A stretch of 64,000 nt of DNA, taken from positions 1 to 64,000 of the forward strand of contig DIMW01000003.1 in assembly GCA_002425765.1 (NCBI GenBank), in the 5' to 3' direction. The position numbers were made by a program, and so were the translations under genes. The notes beneath the pieces are model-generated. The model saw only the letters and a list, made by a program, of their open reading frames with translations, ran no database searches and was not told the origin of the DNA. How positions within the stretch are numbered: position 1 is the stretch's first letter; each line of letters opens with the position of its first letter. Below are positions 24,548 to 33,507 of this stretch, one piece after another. This stretch comes from Spirochaetaceae bacterium UBA5556 (GTDB taxonomy: Bacteria; Spirochaetota; Spirochaetia; Treponematales; Rectinemataceae).

Positions 24548-24559
24548 CCTGTCTGACTC

Positions 24560-25162
24560 CTAAAGAGAGGATCTCCCGCGGAAAGAGCGGGCGAGGGTCA
24601 ATCGATCCGCATATTCGAGGTCGCCGCCTACAGGGATACCCGTGGCCAGTCTTGTGACTCGAACGGGTTCTTTTTCAAGTAGTTTCTTCAAATAGAGGGC
24701 CGTCGTGTCGCCCTCTATGGTGGGGTTTGTCGCGATGACGACTTCCTGGATGGGAACAGATGTTGGAAGGGATTTTTGGATTCTCTGAATAAGTTTCCCG
24801 ATATTGAGATGGTCCGGCCCGACGCCTTCGAGAGGGGACAGCAAGCCGCCGAGCACATGATAAAGCCCTCTGAACTCCTTCGACGCCTCTATGGTTATGA
24901 CATCCTGGGGTTGCTCCACGACACACACGATGCTTCGGTCGCGGGCGGCGTCGGAACATACCTGGCACAACTCGGATTCACAGTACGAGCCACATTCGGG
25001 GCAGAAATGGATCGTCGCCCGCAATGTCCGGATGCGCTCGGCGAGCGCCTCGCTGAAGGAGATGTCGGACTTGAGAAGCGAATACGCGATTCGAAGTGCG
25101 CTTTTTCGGCCAAGCCCCGGCAGGCGGGTAAGCAGCGAAACGAGATCTTCGATGGCTTTCAT
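24560..25162 (-). CDS. recR: Recombination protein RecR
   Basis: 200 residues; works with RecFO to load RecA at gapped DNA. Helix-hairpin-helix LLTRLPGLGRKSALRIAY at residues 8-25, zinc finger CPECGSYCESELCQVC at about 55-70, Toprim domain with VVEQPQDVITIEAS and GLYHVLGG, and a C-terminal Walker-like RLTLARSFRGR. Length is typical. It is the third gene of dnaX-ybaB-recR, a common arrangement. Confidence 0.96.
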   Translation of the reverse strand: MKAIEDLVSLLTRLPGLGRKSALRIAYSLLKSDISFSEALAERIRTLRATIHFCPECGSYCESELCQVCSDAARDRSIVCVVEQPQDVITIEASKEFRGLYHVLGGLLSPLEGVGPDHLNIGKLIQRIQKSLPTSVPIQEVVIATNPTIEGDTTALYLKKLLEKEPVRVTRLATGIPVGGDLEYADRLTLARSFRGRSSL

Positions 25163-25180
25163 GGCTGATCCTTTTGACCG

Positions 25181-25522
25181 TTACGCCTCTGTCCCCGGGA
25201 AATTGCCGAAGGGCATTCCTGGCCCTAATCCTCCCAGAGAACCGGCAAATTCATTTTGAATAGCTTCTTTGACTTTCTCCGCCGCATTATGATGGGCGGC
25301 GCGGATAAGGTCCTGGAGCAGGGGGATGTCTTTAAATTCCGATAGTTCTGGAGAAATATAGCATTCAAGCAGCTCCATGCTTCCTGAAAGCGTGACCTTG
25401 ACCATGCCGCCGCCGGCCTGGCCCGTGGCCTGGATCGCGCTCATTTTTTTCTGCATCTCTTCGGCCTGCGACTTCAGGGCCTGAGGATTCTTCAACATAT
25501 CAAAAATATTTGATATATCCAT
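25181..25522 (-). CDS. YbaB/EbfC nucleoid-associated protein
   Basis: 113 residues of the small dimeric DNA-binding YbaB/EbfC family. The N-terminal helix (FDMLKNPQALKSQAEEMQKKM region), the central strands GGGMVKVTLSGSMELLEC and PLLQDLIRAAHHNAAEKVKE follow the family. It binds and may organise DNA. GGAGGTAATA precedes the ATG. It lies between dnaX and recR. Confidence 0.93.
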   Translation of the reverse strand: MDISNIFDMLKNPQALKSQAEEMQKKMSAIQATGQAGGGMVKVTLSGSMELLECYISPELSEFKDIPLLQDLIRAAHHNAAEKVKEAIQNEFAGSLGGLGPGMPFGNFPGTEA

Positions 25523-25549
25523 TATTACCTCCAGTTTCGTTACACGGTA

Positions 25550-27517
25550 TCAATCAAGATTTTCTTCGTCGACATTGATGGATTCCTCGGCATCTTCAGA
25601 AAACTCAGAAGGCCCGGAGGCGTTCTTCGGTAAAGGGTACTGGGGCTCCGAAGGTTCAAGGGAAGAAGTTGCAGAAGGTATTCTGGTCGCAAGGACTTTG
25701 CCTTTGAACATTTTTCGAATGAATTCGACGGTTCGGGCATCGGTTTCGGGGAGCGCATGGTCGTCCTGGCCCGGCGTGGTATTTTCCCATTCGGCGTTGG
25801 TATCGATTTCCGTTTCCGTAAATGAGTTTTCAGAAGATACGGGGCCGTCGTATTCAGTATCGGATTCCGTCCGCACGTCGGCGCTTCGGTCTTTTAATTC
25901 CGCCGGCGGACGTGTGGCCTTTTGGGGTAGTTCCCTCTGGCGAGGTTGAGACGAGGGATTCCCCTGGTCCTTCGCGAAGTGAGGTTCTATGGCGCAGGGC
26001 GTTCCGAGAATCTGGGCTCCCGTCTCCGCGATGAGTGAGGAGAACCGGGAAATGAGGTCCATCTCCACGCGATTCATCACGGGAATGATGAACCCGTTGT
26101 GCTTTGGGGTCCATTCCGCGGATTTTTCAAGCGCCGACGCCAGAAAAAGGTTCTGGCCGCGTAGTTTGGCGATAATTTTTTTCTTCAACTCAGGAGAAGA
26201 GAGAGGACCCGACGCGGGCGCGGAGACTTCCGTCGTCTCTTCGGGGCCCGGCTGTGGGCGCGCGTTCTGGTCACGGAGGAGCGGCGCGCTATGGATGTCG
26301 GCGCTATTGTTTTGGCGTCCCTGAAAAGGGAGGGAAGCATCCTTTTCTCGCTGTCCATGGGAAGGTGTCTCTTTCGCGTTGATGGCCTTTTGTACGGAAT
26401 GAAGCGCCTCGGACAATGCAATCGGGCTAATATATGATTTGATGTGGCATAATTTGGCCACCGCCAATTCGAGTTCATACCGTGGTTCAATCGTTTCCTT
26501 GAGATGACGGTATGTATCGAGGAGCAGGGCGATTGCGTATTCAACCTGCGCCTTCGAGAGGGATTCGAGCACCGAAGGCTCGAACGCTGTCCGGGGCGCG
26601 CTCAATAGACCTTCTTTCTGCACTCCATACAGCATAAGCAGGACGGAACGACAGTAGTCAACCGTATCGGTCAAGAATTGTTCGGGAGATACTCCTCTCT
26701 CAAGGATTTCATCGAGCACATTGAACGCTTCTTTTGTGTCGCTTGAGACAATGGCGCGAAACAGGTCATTCAGGCGATCGAAGCCCACCAATCCGAGCGT
26801 GTCGCGTATATTCCGCGCGGTGATCTTTGCTCCCGAGAAAGACGCGATCTGGTCGAAAAGCGTGTAGGCATCCCTGACCGAGCCGGCCGCCTCACGGGCT
26901 ATCCAGAGAAGAGCCTCCTCTTCGGCCTCGACTCCGGTTTCGGCGGCGGCCTGTCGCAGCAGCCGGAGAATTGTCTCGATGGGGACGAGCCTGAAATTGA
27001 ACTGCTGGCAGCGGCTCTTTATGGTCGCGGGGACTTTGTGCGGCTCGGTCGTCGCGAAAATAAAGACAATGTAGGGGGGAGGTTCCTCGATGGTCTTGAG
27101 CAGCGCGTTGAACGCGTTCATGGAGAGCATGTGGACTTCGTCGATGATGTAGATTTTATAGCGGCCCGAATTGGGCGCGAAGAGCACTTCGTCTTTTATC
27201 TGGCGGATATTGTCCACCGAAGTGTTTGAGGCGCCGTCGATCTCGATGACATCGAGGGAAGTTCCGCTTGAGATGGCGAGGCAGGAAGGGCAGGTTCCGC
27301 AAGGCTGTGCGGTCGGCCCATGCTCGCAATTGAGCGCCTTGGCGAGAATGCGCGCCGTGCTGGTCTTTCCGCATCCCCGGGGCCCGGAAAAAAGGTAGGC
27401 GTGCGCGATGCGTCCCCGTTCAAGAGATGCAATGAGGGTCGCGGTGACAAAGTTCTGTCCGGCAAGCTGTTCGAAGCTTTGGGGGCGCTTGCGTGTCGCG
27501 GTGACTTCAAAGGGCAT
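25550..27517 (-). CDS. dnaX: DNA polymerase III subunit gamma/tau
   Basis: 655 residues. AAA+ clamp-loader domain with Walker A SGPRGCGKTSTARILA near residue 45, zinc-binding Cys residues (CEHG, CGTCPSC) near 70-85, Walker B YKIYIIDEVHML near 125 and the SRC arginine finger (TIKSRCQQF) near 170. Domains II-III extend to about 370, followed by a long charged, low-complexity linker and tail. It loads the beta clamp and links polymerase cores. No obvious frameshift site was identified for a separate gamma form. Confidence 0.96.
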   Translation of the reverse strand: MPFEVTATRKRPQSFEQLAGQNFVTATLIASLERGRIAHAYLFSGPRGCGKTSTARILAKALNCEHGPTAQPCGTCPSCLAISSGTSLDVIEIDGASNTSVDNIRQIKDEVLFAPNSGRYKIYIIDEVHMLSMNAFNALLKTIEEPPPYIVFIFATTEPHKVPATIKSRCQQFNFRLVPIETILRLLRQAAAETGVEAEEEALLWIAREAAGSVRDAYTLFDQIASFSGAKITARNIRDTLGLVGFDRLNDLFRAIVSSDTKEAFNVLDEILERGVSPEQFLTDTVDYCRSVLLMLYGVQKEGLLSAPRTAFEPSVLESLSKAQVEYAIALLLDTYRHLKETIEPRYELELAVAKLCHIKSYISPIALSEALHSVQKAINAKETPSHGQREKDASLPFQGRQNNSADIHSAPLLRDQNARPQPGPEETTEVSAPASGPLSSPELKKKIIAKLRGQNLFLASALEKSAEWTPKHNGFIIPVMNRVEMDLISRFSSLIAETGAQILGTPCAIEPHFAKDQGNPSSQPRQRELPQKATRPPAELKDRSADVRTESDTEYDGPVSSENSFTETEIDTNAEWENTTPGQDDHALPETDARTVEFIRKMFKGKVLATRIPSATSSLEPSEPQYPLPKNASGPSEFSEDAEESINVDEENLD

Positions 27518-27560
27518 GTAGGAAAAATAGCATGACGGGATGGAAGGGTAAAGCAGTCAA

Positions 27561-27673
27561 AGCGCATAAAGCCAGGCGCTCTGCGGCACCGCACCTGCTG
27601 CGTACCGTTGCTTCCTTCCGGACCTGGCGGGGTTAGGCAGTGGTTACGAGCACAGTGCCTGGCCTTATGCGCT
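27561..27673 (-). ncRNA. ffs: Signal recognition particle RNA (small bacterial type)
   Basis: On the minus strand the conserved apical loop GGTCCGGAAGGAAGCA lies in the middle of a long imperfect hairpin whose ends pair (AGCGCATAAGGCCAGGC with GCCTGGCTTTATGCGCT). Length about 113 bases, typical of the 4.5S type. It stands just before dnaX, a frequent bacterial arrangement. It binds Ffh to target nascent membrane proteins. Confidence 0.95.
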
Positions 27674-27685
27674 CGAACTGCAAGC

Positions 27686-27771
27686 GGAGAGAGAGGGATT
27701 TGAACCCTCGGTACCCTTACGGGTACACGCGACTTCCAATCGCGCACCTTCGGCCGCTCGGTCATCTCTCC
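27686..27771 (-). tRNA. tRNA-Ser(GGA)
   Basis: 86 bases; acceptor GGAGAGA/TCTCTCC, anticodon loop TTGGAAG (anticodon GGA), long variable arm GTGTACCCGTAAGGGTACC and T loop GGTTCAAATCC. Reads UCC and UCU. No CCA is encoded. Confidence 0.95.
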
Positions 27772-27845
27772 AGGGGTAGAATCGCTCCCAAAAATAAGAG
27801 CAATTTTGAGAAAACCGAGGTCCCCGGCTCGCGGTTTTCCATCGC

Positions 27846-27930
27846 GGAGAGAGGGGGATTCGAACCCCCGGAACCCAGAGGGTTCAACGGTTTTCGAGAC
27901 CGCCCGATTCAACCGCTCTCGCATCTCTCC
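27846..27930 (-). tRNA. tRNA-Ser(CGA)
   Basis: 85 bases; acceptor GGAGAGA/TCTCTCC, anticodon loop TCTCGAA (anticodon CGA), long variable arm and T loop GGTTCGAATCC. Reads UCG. Confidence 0.95.
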
Positions 27931-27940
27931 AATAAAAAAG

Positions 27941-28014
27941 TGAGGCTAAGAGGATTCGAACCTCCGACCTTCAGATCCGCAATCTGAAGCTCTATCCAGC
28001 TGAGCTATAGCCTC
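27941..28014 (-). tRNA. tRNA-Arg(GCG)
   Basis: 74 bases; acceptor GAGGCTA/TAGCCTC, D arm GCTC-AGCTGGATA-GAGC, anticodon stem TCAGA/TCTGA with loop TTGCGGA, short variable loop and T loop GGTTCGAATCC. The anticodon is GCG (codon CGC), whereas most bacteria read CGN with ACG converted to ICG. Confidence 0.92.
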
Positions 28015-28024
28015 ACGAAGAACC

Positions 28025-28111
28025 GGAGAGGGAGGGATTCGAACCCTCGGTACCCTTTAGAGGTACAACTCCTTAGCAGGGAGCCCGATTCGGCCTCTCT
28101 CGCACCTCTCC
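28025..28111 (-). tRNA. tRNA-Ser(GCT)
   Basis: 87 bases; acceptor GGAGAGG/CCTCTCC, anticodon loop CTGCTAA (anticodon GCT), long variable arm and T loop GGTTCGAATCC. Reads AGC and AGU. Confidence 0.95.
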
Positions 28112-28132
28112 TAAAACCAGATGGTTTATGAC

Positions 28133-28216
28133 GGAGCAGGGGGGATTCGAACCCCCGGTACCTTGCGGTACAGCGGTTTTCAAGACCGTCTCCTTAAACC
28201 CCTCGGACACCGCTCC
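28133..28216 (-). tRNA. tRNA-Ser(TGA)
   Basis: 84 bases; acceptor GGAGCGG/CTGCTCC with one G-U pair, anticodon loop TCTTGAA (anticodon TGA), variable arm TGTACCGCAAGGTACC and T loop GGTTCGAATCC. Reads UCA and by wobble UCG. Confidence 0.95.
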
Positions 28217-28289
28217 AATCTAAGCAAACCATTCGGCGAGAATCGACAATACGAGAAAGCGGGGCAATTGTCAAGGGCTGCGGCGGTCT

Positions 28290-29348
28290 TCAGTCCGCGA
28301 ACCGCCGTCCCTGAAAGGAACCCCGGCGCGCGAGTTCCTCTTCCAGGAGGCGCGCCAAAATATGTTTGTCCGTCGGCGGGTGGATGTTGATCGACTCCTC
28401 GGGACGGAAGTCCGCGGAGATGCGCATGATCTCGGCTGAAGGGGGCAGCACTTCGAGGCAATCGGCGATGAGCCCCGGCAGTCGCGCGGGATGCATGGCG
28501 ACGATCTCCCCGGCGGGAAAACACCGGGCAAACGCGGAGCCTTTCACAATGCGGAAATCGTGGAATTTGACGCCGTCCGTCCCCGCTTTCGCGGCCAGTC
28601 GCGCGGTTGCGGCCATCATCGCGCGCGATTCTCCGGGCAGCCCGAGCATGAGATGCGTCGTGCGCTTTAAATGGCAACGCCCCGCGATTTCCATGGCGTC
28701 AAGAAAGACCTGTGCGCCATGGTTTCGCCGGATGAACGAAAGGGTCTCTTCGTGTGCCGATTGCAGGCCAAGCTCGACCCATACTTCCATCCCCTGCTCC
28801 CTATAGGCGGCGAGGAGTTCCGCTTTCTCCCGGTCGAAGCAGTCGGGACGGGTCGAGACGATAATACCCTTTAGCGGGCCCGCTCTGGAGGCACGGGAGT
28901 CGGGCCGGGCAAGAGGTGCCTCGCCGACTTTTTCATACACTCGCCAGAAGGCACCGATGGTTGTGTCGTAGACGCGGGACAGGGTTTCGACGGAGGCGTT
29001 GGTGCAGGTGTAGGCCTGAAAGTAAAGGAAAAATGCGTTCGCGTGGTAGCGCCTCCGCGTGAACAGGAGGGCGCGTTCGATCTGTTCTTCGATGCCGGGG
29101 ACGAATGTCCAGGTTTTCTGATACGCGGAAATATTGCCGTCGGGGGCGCAGAAACGACAGCCTCCACGCAGTCGGTCGGGACTTCTGTGGGGGCAGGTAA
29201 AACCGGCGTCGACGCCGAGCCGCCAGACCTGTTCGCCATAGCGAGCCTTGAGGCATCGAGAATGCCAATTGATGCGCGGCGCTGTTTCCTGCCTCTGTCC
29301 CTGCACGGTGAGTCTGCCCTTCTCCTTTGCTGACTTTCGTCCGTTCAC
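28290..29348 (-). CDS. Radical SAM protein, YhcC/TIGR01212 family
   Basis: 352 residues. The radical SAM iron-sulfur motif is in the long-spaced form CPHRSPDRLRGGCRFC near residue 50, preceded by RYGEQVWRLGVDAGFTC, which marks this family. LGLQSAHEETLSFIRRNHG, HLMLGLPGE and VKFHDFRIVKGS follow in order as in YhcC. Function of the family is unclear; it resembles Elp3 and MiaB relatives and may act on tRNA. Divergent from the lipoprotein gene 25 bases away. Confidence 0.9.
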   Translation of the reverse strand: MNGRKSAKEKGRLTVQGQRQETAPRINWHSRCLKARYGEQVWRLGVDAGFTCPHRSPDRLRGGCRFCAPDGNISAYQKTWTFVPGIEEQIERALLFTRRRYHANAFFLYFQAYTCTNASVETLSRVYDTTIGAFWRVYEKVGEAPLARPDSRASRAGPLKGIIVSTRPDCFDREKAELLAAYREQGMEVWVELGLQSAHEETLSFIRRNHGAQVFLDAMEIAGRCHLKRTTHLMLGLPGESRAMMAATARLAAKAGTDGVKFHDFRIVKGSAFARCFPAGEIVAMHPARLPGLIADCLEVLPPSAEIMRISADFRPEESINIHPPTDKHILARLLEEELARRGSFQGRRFAD

Positions 29349-29373
29349 TATGATACCATGACAGACAAGGATT

Positions 29374-30714
29374 ATGCGAGCGATGAAGAAAAAGAGGTAC
29401 GGGTGCGGCGCGGGTTTTTCCGGTGGCCTCGCCGTTTTTTTGCTGGTTTCTTTCCTGTCGGGATGTGGCCAAGCGCCTCAGACCGCGTCGGTGTGGACCG
29501 ACGTCCCCGAACTCGTCATCGCCGCGCAGATTTTCAATAAGGAAAACAGTCTGTTCGCCGTCGATATTGAGTATAAGGCGAATGCCGCTTCCGAAGTAAA
29601 AAAGACGAGCAGACCTCCCTCCCTTGTAATCGCGAAATACCTGCTCTCCAAGCCTCTGGCGAAAAAATTTGATTCCCTGGATGATCTTTTTTCGAAGTAC
29701 TATCTGGATCCGAACGACCTATACCCAGCGCTGCTGAGCGCGGGCACGCAGGGCGCGGCGCATATTCTGATGCCCATGTCGTTCGACTGCATGGTGCTGG
29801 TGGAAAGAAAGTCCGGAAACGCGAGCGCCGGCGTCACGGTGCTCAGTCCCGAAGCGCTTCAGCGTTCGTCGGAAGCGTTTACAAGTATCAAGAATAACGA
29901 AATAAGTGCGATGGGATTTTCTCCCCGGTGGAATCTGGAATTTGCGGAAGACTGGCTTCTTGCGGGTGGCTCCGGCTTCTCACTGAACCAGAACTGGAAA
30001 TCCACCTCGGCACTCAAGCCGGACGATCCAAATTCGTGGCCTGTTCTATGGGAGAGGGAAAATCTCGAAAAATCCGTCGAAGCTCTTTTGGCGCTCAATT
30101 CGGGTGTGACGGCAGAACAGGAAAACGCTTTTACTTTTACCTATTTCAACAAACCCGGCTATCAACTCGTGCTTGAGAACCGGGTACTCTACTGGCCAAT
30201 GAAGGCGAGCGAGTTTTTCAGGCTGCCTTATTCGGCTAAAACGCAGTTGCGATATCGTTTTCCGGAAGTGAACCAAAAGATTTTCTTGACGGCGGACACG
30301 CGCTATATGGGAATTCCCAAGGGGGCGAAAAACAAGAAGGCCGCGCTGGCGTTCGCGCGCTGGCTTCTGGTCGCGGGAAACCAGGAAAAGATCTGGCGGG
30401 AAATGCAGTCGCAACAACTGCTGCCCGACTATATCGGTCCCTTTGGGGGATTCAGCAGTATAGTGCGGATGAATGAAACCGTTTTCTCCCGTTACTTTCC
30501 GGAATATGCCCAGAACCCGCTTGTGCCTTCCGCGTTGCCGATTGTCGCGGCTCTTCCCGACTACTGGGACAGTTTTTCACGCGATTTCTTGCGTCACTGG
30601 CTGGGGGACGTTCTCGCCGGATCCACGGAGGGAGGCTCCGTCGATGAGCGTTTCGGTACCGCGCTCGAGCAGTATTTGGGGACTATGCCCGATTGGCTCG
30701 TTTCAAGTCGTTAG
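29374..30714 (+). CDS. Predicted lipoprotein, solute-binding-protein-like
   Basis: 446 residues with a Lys/Arg-rich start, a hydrophobic segment and a lipobox LSGC at about residue 30, so it is exported and lipidated. The mature part has features of ABC solute-binding proteins of the extracellular type: LVIAAQIFNKENS near the start, a central PVLWERENLEKSVEALLAL, and YMGIPKGAKNKKAALAFARWL with a nearby QLLPDYIG block near the C-terminus. No transporter genes are adjacent. Start may also be the ATG at 29383. The 3' end overlaps the convergent dus gene by 32 bases. Substrate unknown. Confidence 0.72.
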   Translation: MRAMKKKRYGCGAGFSGGLAVFLLVSFLSGCGQAPQTASVWTDVPELVIAAQIFNKENSLFAVDIEYKANAASEVKKTSRPPSLVIAKYLLSKPLAKKFDSLDDLFSKYYLDPNDLYPALLSAGTQGAAHILMPMSFDCMVLVERKSGNASAGVTVLSPEALQRSSEAFTSIKNNEISAMGFSPRWNLEFAEDWLLAGGSGFSLNQNWKSTSALKPDDPNSWPVLWERENLEKSVEALLALNSGVTAEQENAFTFTYFNKPGYQLVLENRVLYWPMKASEFFRLPYSAKTQLRYRFPEVNQKIFLTADTRYMGIPKGAKNKKAALAFARWLLVAGNQEKIWREMQSQQLLPDYIGPFGGFSSIVRMNETVFSRYFPEYAQNPLVPSALPIVAALPDYWDSFSRDFLRHWLGDVLAGSTEGGSVDERFGTALEQYLGTMPDWLVSSR

Positions 30715-31735
30715 AAGCCGCTTCGACGGAAGTCGACGAGTCCGCGATATCCTCGAATTTTTTAAAAAGCGCTTCGTATTCCTTGAGAGTCGAGCATCGC
30801 ACCGCGTGGGCCCGGAGCGCTGCCCCGCCGGCGAATCCCTTTGTATACGCGCAGAAATGTTTGCGGAATTCGATACACGCGGTTCTCTCTCCCAGATACC
30901 GTATGGCAAGCCCGAGATGGCGGGCGGCCGTCCGCGCGATGATCCTCGGGGACAGAGGTTCACCCGCGCGCTCCGCGTCCGTCTGTCCCGCAAGGGCTCT
31001 CAGCTCGGAAAAAATAAAGGGATTTCCGATCGCGCCGCGCGCGATCATGACGCCGTCACAGTCTGTCGTGCGCAGCATGGAGATCGCGTCTTGCGCGCTG
31101 AAGACATCGCCCGAGCCGAACACCGGAACGGGGCTCTGTCCGGCGAGCGTTCTGATCGCCTCCCAGTCCGCTTTGCCCGAATAGCCCTGTGCCCTGGTTC
31201 TCCCGTGCAGCGTTATGGCGCGGGCGCCCGCCTCTATGGCGGCCGAGGCGGTATCGGGATAGTTGATGGAGTTCTGGTCCCAGCCCGTACGCAATTTGAC
31301 CGAAATGGGGACCGAAGTCGCCCCGCGCATAGCCCGGACTATTTCGCCGATTCGCTCGGGCGTTCTCAGGAGCGCCGAACCCGCCCCCGCCCTTATGATT
31401 TTGGGAACGGGGCAGCCACAGTTGAGGTCTATCAGGACGGGTCCGTACGCCGATACGATTTCGGCCGCCTTTGCCATGGTCGCCGGGTTCGCCCCGAAAA
31501 GCTGGACCGCGTATTGTCGTTCGACCGGATCGCGCACGAGGAGTTTCTTTGTTTTGGCGTGGCCGCGGATAAGCGCCTCCGCGCTCACCATCTCGGTATA
31601 GCAGAGCGCCGCGCCGAGTTCGGCGCACACGGCGCGGAAGGCGGCGTCCGAATAGCCGGCGACAGGCGCGAGGAAAAACGGGGCCGTCCCCCCTTCTTCT
31701 CCGAGCGAAAAAAGGAAGGATGTCTTATGGTTCAT
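30683..31735 (-). CDS. dus: tRNA-dihydrouridine synthase
   Basis: 350 residues; FMN enzyme that reduces uridine in tRNA D loops. The TIM barrel begins with FFLAPVAGYSDAAFR, has TEMVSAEALIRG, VQLFGANPATMAKAAE, DLNCGCPVPKI with the catalytic Cys, VSVKLRTGWDQ, ITLHGRTRAQGYSG and GVMIARGAIGNP. The first plausible start is the ATG at 31735 (MNHKTSF); ATGs at 31759 and 31783 would add an unusual Arg-rich leader with no clear ribosome binding site. It converges on the lipoprotein gene. Confidence 0.93.
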   Translation of the reverse strand: MNHKTSFLFSLGEEGGTAPFFLAPVAGYSDAAFRAVCAELGAALCYTEMVSAEALIRGHAKTKKLLVRDPVERQYAVQLFGANPATMAKAAEIVSAYGPVLIDLNCGCPVPKIIRAGAGSALLRTPERIGEIVRAMRGATSVPISVKLRTGWDQNSINYPDTASAAIEAGARAITLHGRTRAQGYSGKADWEAIRTLAGQSPVPVFGSGDVFSAQDAISMLRTTDCDGVMIARGAIGNPFIFSELRALAGQTDAERAGEPLSPRIIARTAARHLGLAIRYLGERTACIEFRKHFCAYTKGFAGGAALRAHAVRCSTLKEYEALFKKFEDIADSSTSVEAASNDLKRANRA

Positions 31736-31839
31736 GGCGAATTCCCGCGCGCGGCGCATCCGTGAGCCCGCAAGGAAGAACATGGGGGCCTGCGTCTTCC
31801 GCGTGCCTCCGAACCGGGTTTGGCCCGCCGGCCGTTCCC

Positions 31840-32619
31840 TCAGGGATTGAGTCTGAAGAACCGGCAGGCGTTCTGATAGGTCGTCTCTGCGATTTCTTCC
31901 ACATCGATATTCAGGAAATCCGCAAGGAACTGCGCCGTGGACGGGAGGTACTCAGGCATATTGCGCTTGTTCCTGTACTCGGCGGGGACCATGAAGGGCG
32001 CCTCGCTCTCGAGAAGTATGCGGTCGAGCGGAAGAAACGCGACGGTCTCGTGCAGGTTGCGCGCATTTCGGTAGGTCAGGTTGCCCGCGAACGAGAAATA
32101 GATATCGAGACCCAGGTCGAGAATATCCGCCGCGTACGCGGCATTTTCCGAATAGCAGTGCAGCACGGCCCCGGCGGGAGGCATTCTGTCCTTCAGAATA
32201 TCGAGCACGTCTTTGCCCGCCTCGCGGTTGTGGATGATGACCGGAAGGTTGAGGCGCGCGGCGATTTCGAGCTGATCGATGAAGAGCTCAATCTGGCTGC
32301 GCTTGTCGCCGAACTTGTGGTAGTAATCGAGGCCGATCTCGCCTATCGCGATGACGTGGGGCAGTTTTATGGATTCTTCGATGAAGCGCTGCCAATCTCT
32401 TCCGGGGTTGTTCACTTCCGAGGGAGAAACGCCGACGGCATGATAGACATGCTCCGCAGGCTTCAAGTTTTCGTATACCTGTTTGAAGTCCACAAGACTG
32501 TTGCAGATGCTGACAATACGGCTGACTCCGGCAAGTTTCGCTTGCTGGCAAACGAGGAGCTGTTCAATCGGGTCATCGTAAATAAGCCCGATGTGGGCGT
32601 GAGTATCAAAATACCTCAT
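31840..32619 (-). CDS. TatD-family metal-dependent hydrolase
   Basis: 259 residues. The N-terminal YFDTHAHIG metal motif, IGEIGLDYYHKFGD, PVIIHNREAGKDVLDIL, VLHCYSENAAYAA and LLESEAPFM follow the TatD DNase order. The ATG at 32619 begins right before the metal-binding strand as in the family; an upstream start at 32697 would add 26 unrelated residues. Such enzymes are 3'-5' DNases or RNases. Downstream of it is the dus gene. Confidence 0.92.
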   Translation of the reverse strand: MRYFDTHAHIGLIYDDPIEQLLVCQQAKLAGVSRIVSICNSLVDFKQVYENLKPAEHVYHAVGVSPSEVNNPGRDWQRFIEESIKLPHVIAIGEIGLDYYHKFGDKRSQIELFIDQLEIAARLNLPVIIHNREAGKDVLDILKDRMPPAGAVLHCYSENAAYAADILDLGLDIYFSFAGNLTYRNARNLHETVAFLPLDRILLESEAPFMVPAEYRNKRNMPEYLPSTAQFLADFLNIDVEEIAETTYQNACRFFRLNP

Positions 32620-32775
32620 GGTTTTTCCGCTATAAAAAATGGTGGGCAGCCCATACGGACTGTCGTTAAATGTAACATGGAGGCGCGTCAGCGTCAACAG
32701 TGATTTATTTTACTGTGAATTGCGCGCATTGTGTCAGAGAATGATCTCCCGGTTCATCCCGACTCTCCCAAATGG

Positions 32776-33507
32776 TTACATTTCGAAATCCTGCCCCAGA
32801 TATGTCTCGCGCGCAAGGGGGTTGTCGATGATGCTCTGCGGTTCCCCATGCGCGACGATAATTCCTTTATTGATGATATATGCGCGCGTGGTGATGGCGA
32901 GCGTGTCGCGGACGTTGTGGTCGGTGAGAAGGACACCGATTCCCCTTGCGGAGAGGGATCGTATAAGGAGTTTGATTTCGCGGATCGCGATGGGGTCGAT
33001 GCCGGTAAAGGGTTCGTCGAGGAGCAGGAATTTCGGCTCGATGGCCAGCGCGCGCGCGATTTCCGTTCGGCGGCGCTCACCACCGGACAGAGTGTAGGCT
33101 GGCTGTCCTGCAACGTGGGCGATACCGAATTCTTCCATGAGAGTGCGCGCTTTTTCCTTGCGTCCCGACGGTGGCAAGCCGCTGCGCGCTTCAAGCACCG
33201 CGAGGATATTCTCTTCGACAGTCAGGCGGCGGAATATCGACGGTTCCTGGGGAAGGTACGAGATTCCGAGCATGGCCCGCTTGAACATGGGGAGCCGGTC
33301 AATCTGTGTGCCGTTGAAGCGGACATTACCTGCGCTCGGTTTGAGGAATCCCGCGATCATGTAGAAAATGGTGGTTTTCCCCGCGCCGTTTGGCCCCAAG
33401 AGGCCCACGACTTCCCCGGTTCCCATGGAAAAACTGACGTCGGCAACAGCGAGATTCCTTCCGAATGACTTGCGCAGGCGGGATGCTTCAAGCGTCGCGG
33501 TGCTCAT
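32776..33507 (-). CDS. lptB: Lipopolysaccharide export ABC ATPase LptB
   Basis: 243 residues. Walker A LLGPNGAGKTTIFYMIAG, Q-loop SYLPQEPSIFRRLTVEEN, signature TLSGGERRRTEIARAL and Walker B FLLLDEPFTGIDP. The YLPQEPS and DHNVRDTL blocks are specific to LptB. It powers LPS or related glycolipid movement with LptFG, not in this window. Its start overlaps the lptA stop (ATGA). Confidence 0.95.
   Translation of the reverse strand: MSTATLEASRLRKSFGRNLAVADVSFSMGTGEVVGLLGPNGAGKTTIFYMIAGFLKPSAGNVRFNGTQIDRLPMFKRAMLGISYLPQEPSIFRRLTVEENILAVLEARSGLPPSGRKEKARTLMEEFGIAHVAGQPAYTLSGGERRRTEIARALAIEPKFLLLDEPFTGIDPIAIREIKLLIRSLSARGIGVLLTDHNVRDTLAITTRAYIINKGIIVAHGEPQSIIDNPLARETYLGQDFEM

Noticed and set aside
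30473..31765. Long + strand open frame (about 430 codons) over the dus gene
   Set aside because: Antisense to a conserved enzyme, Arg-rich composition and no motif.
31720..32703. Open + strand frame over tatD
   Set aside because: Antisense shadow of a conserved gene with valine- and arginine-rich, motif-free translation.
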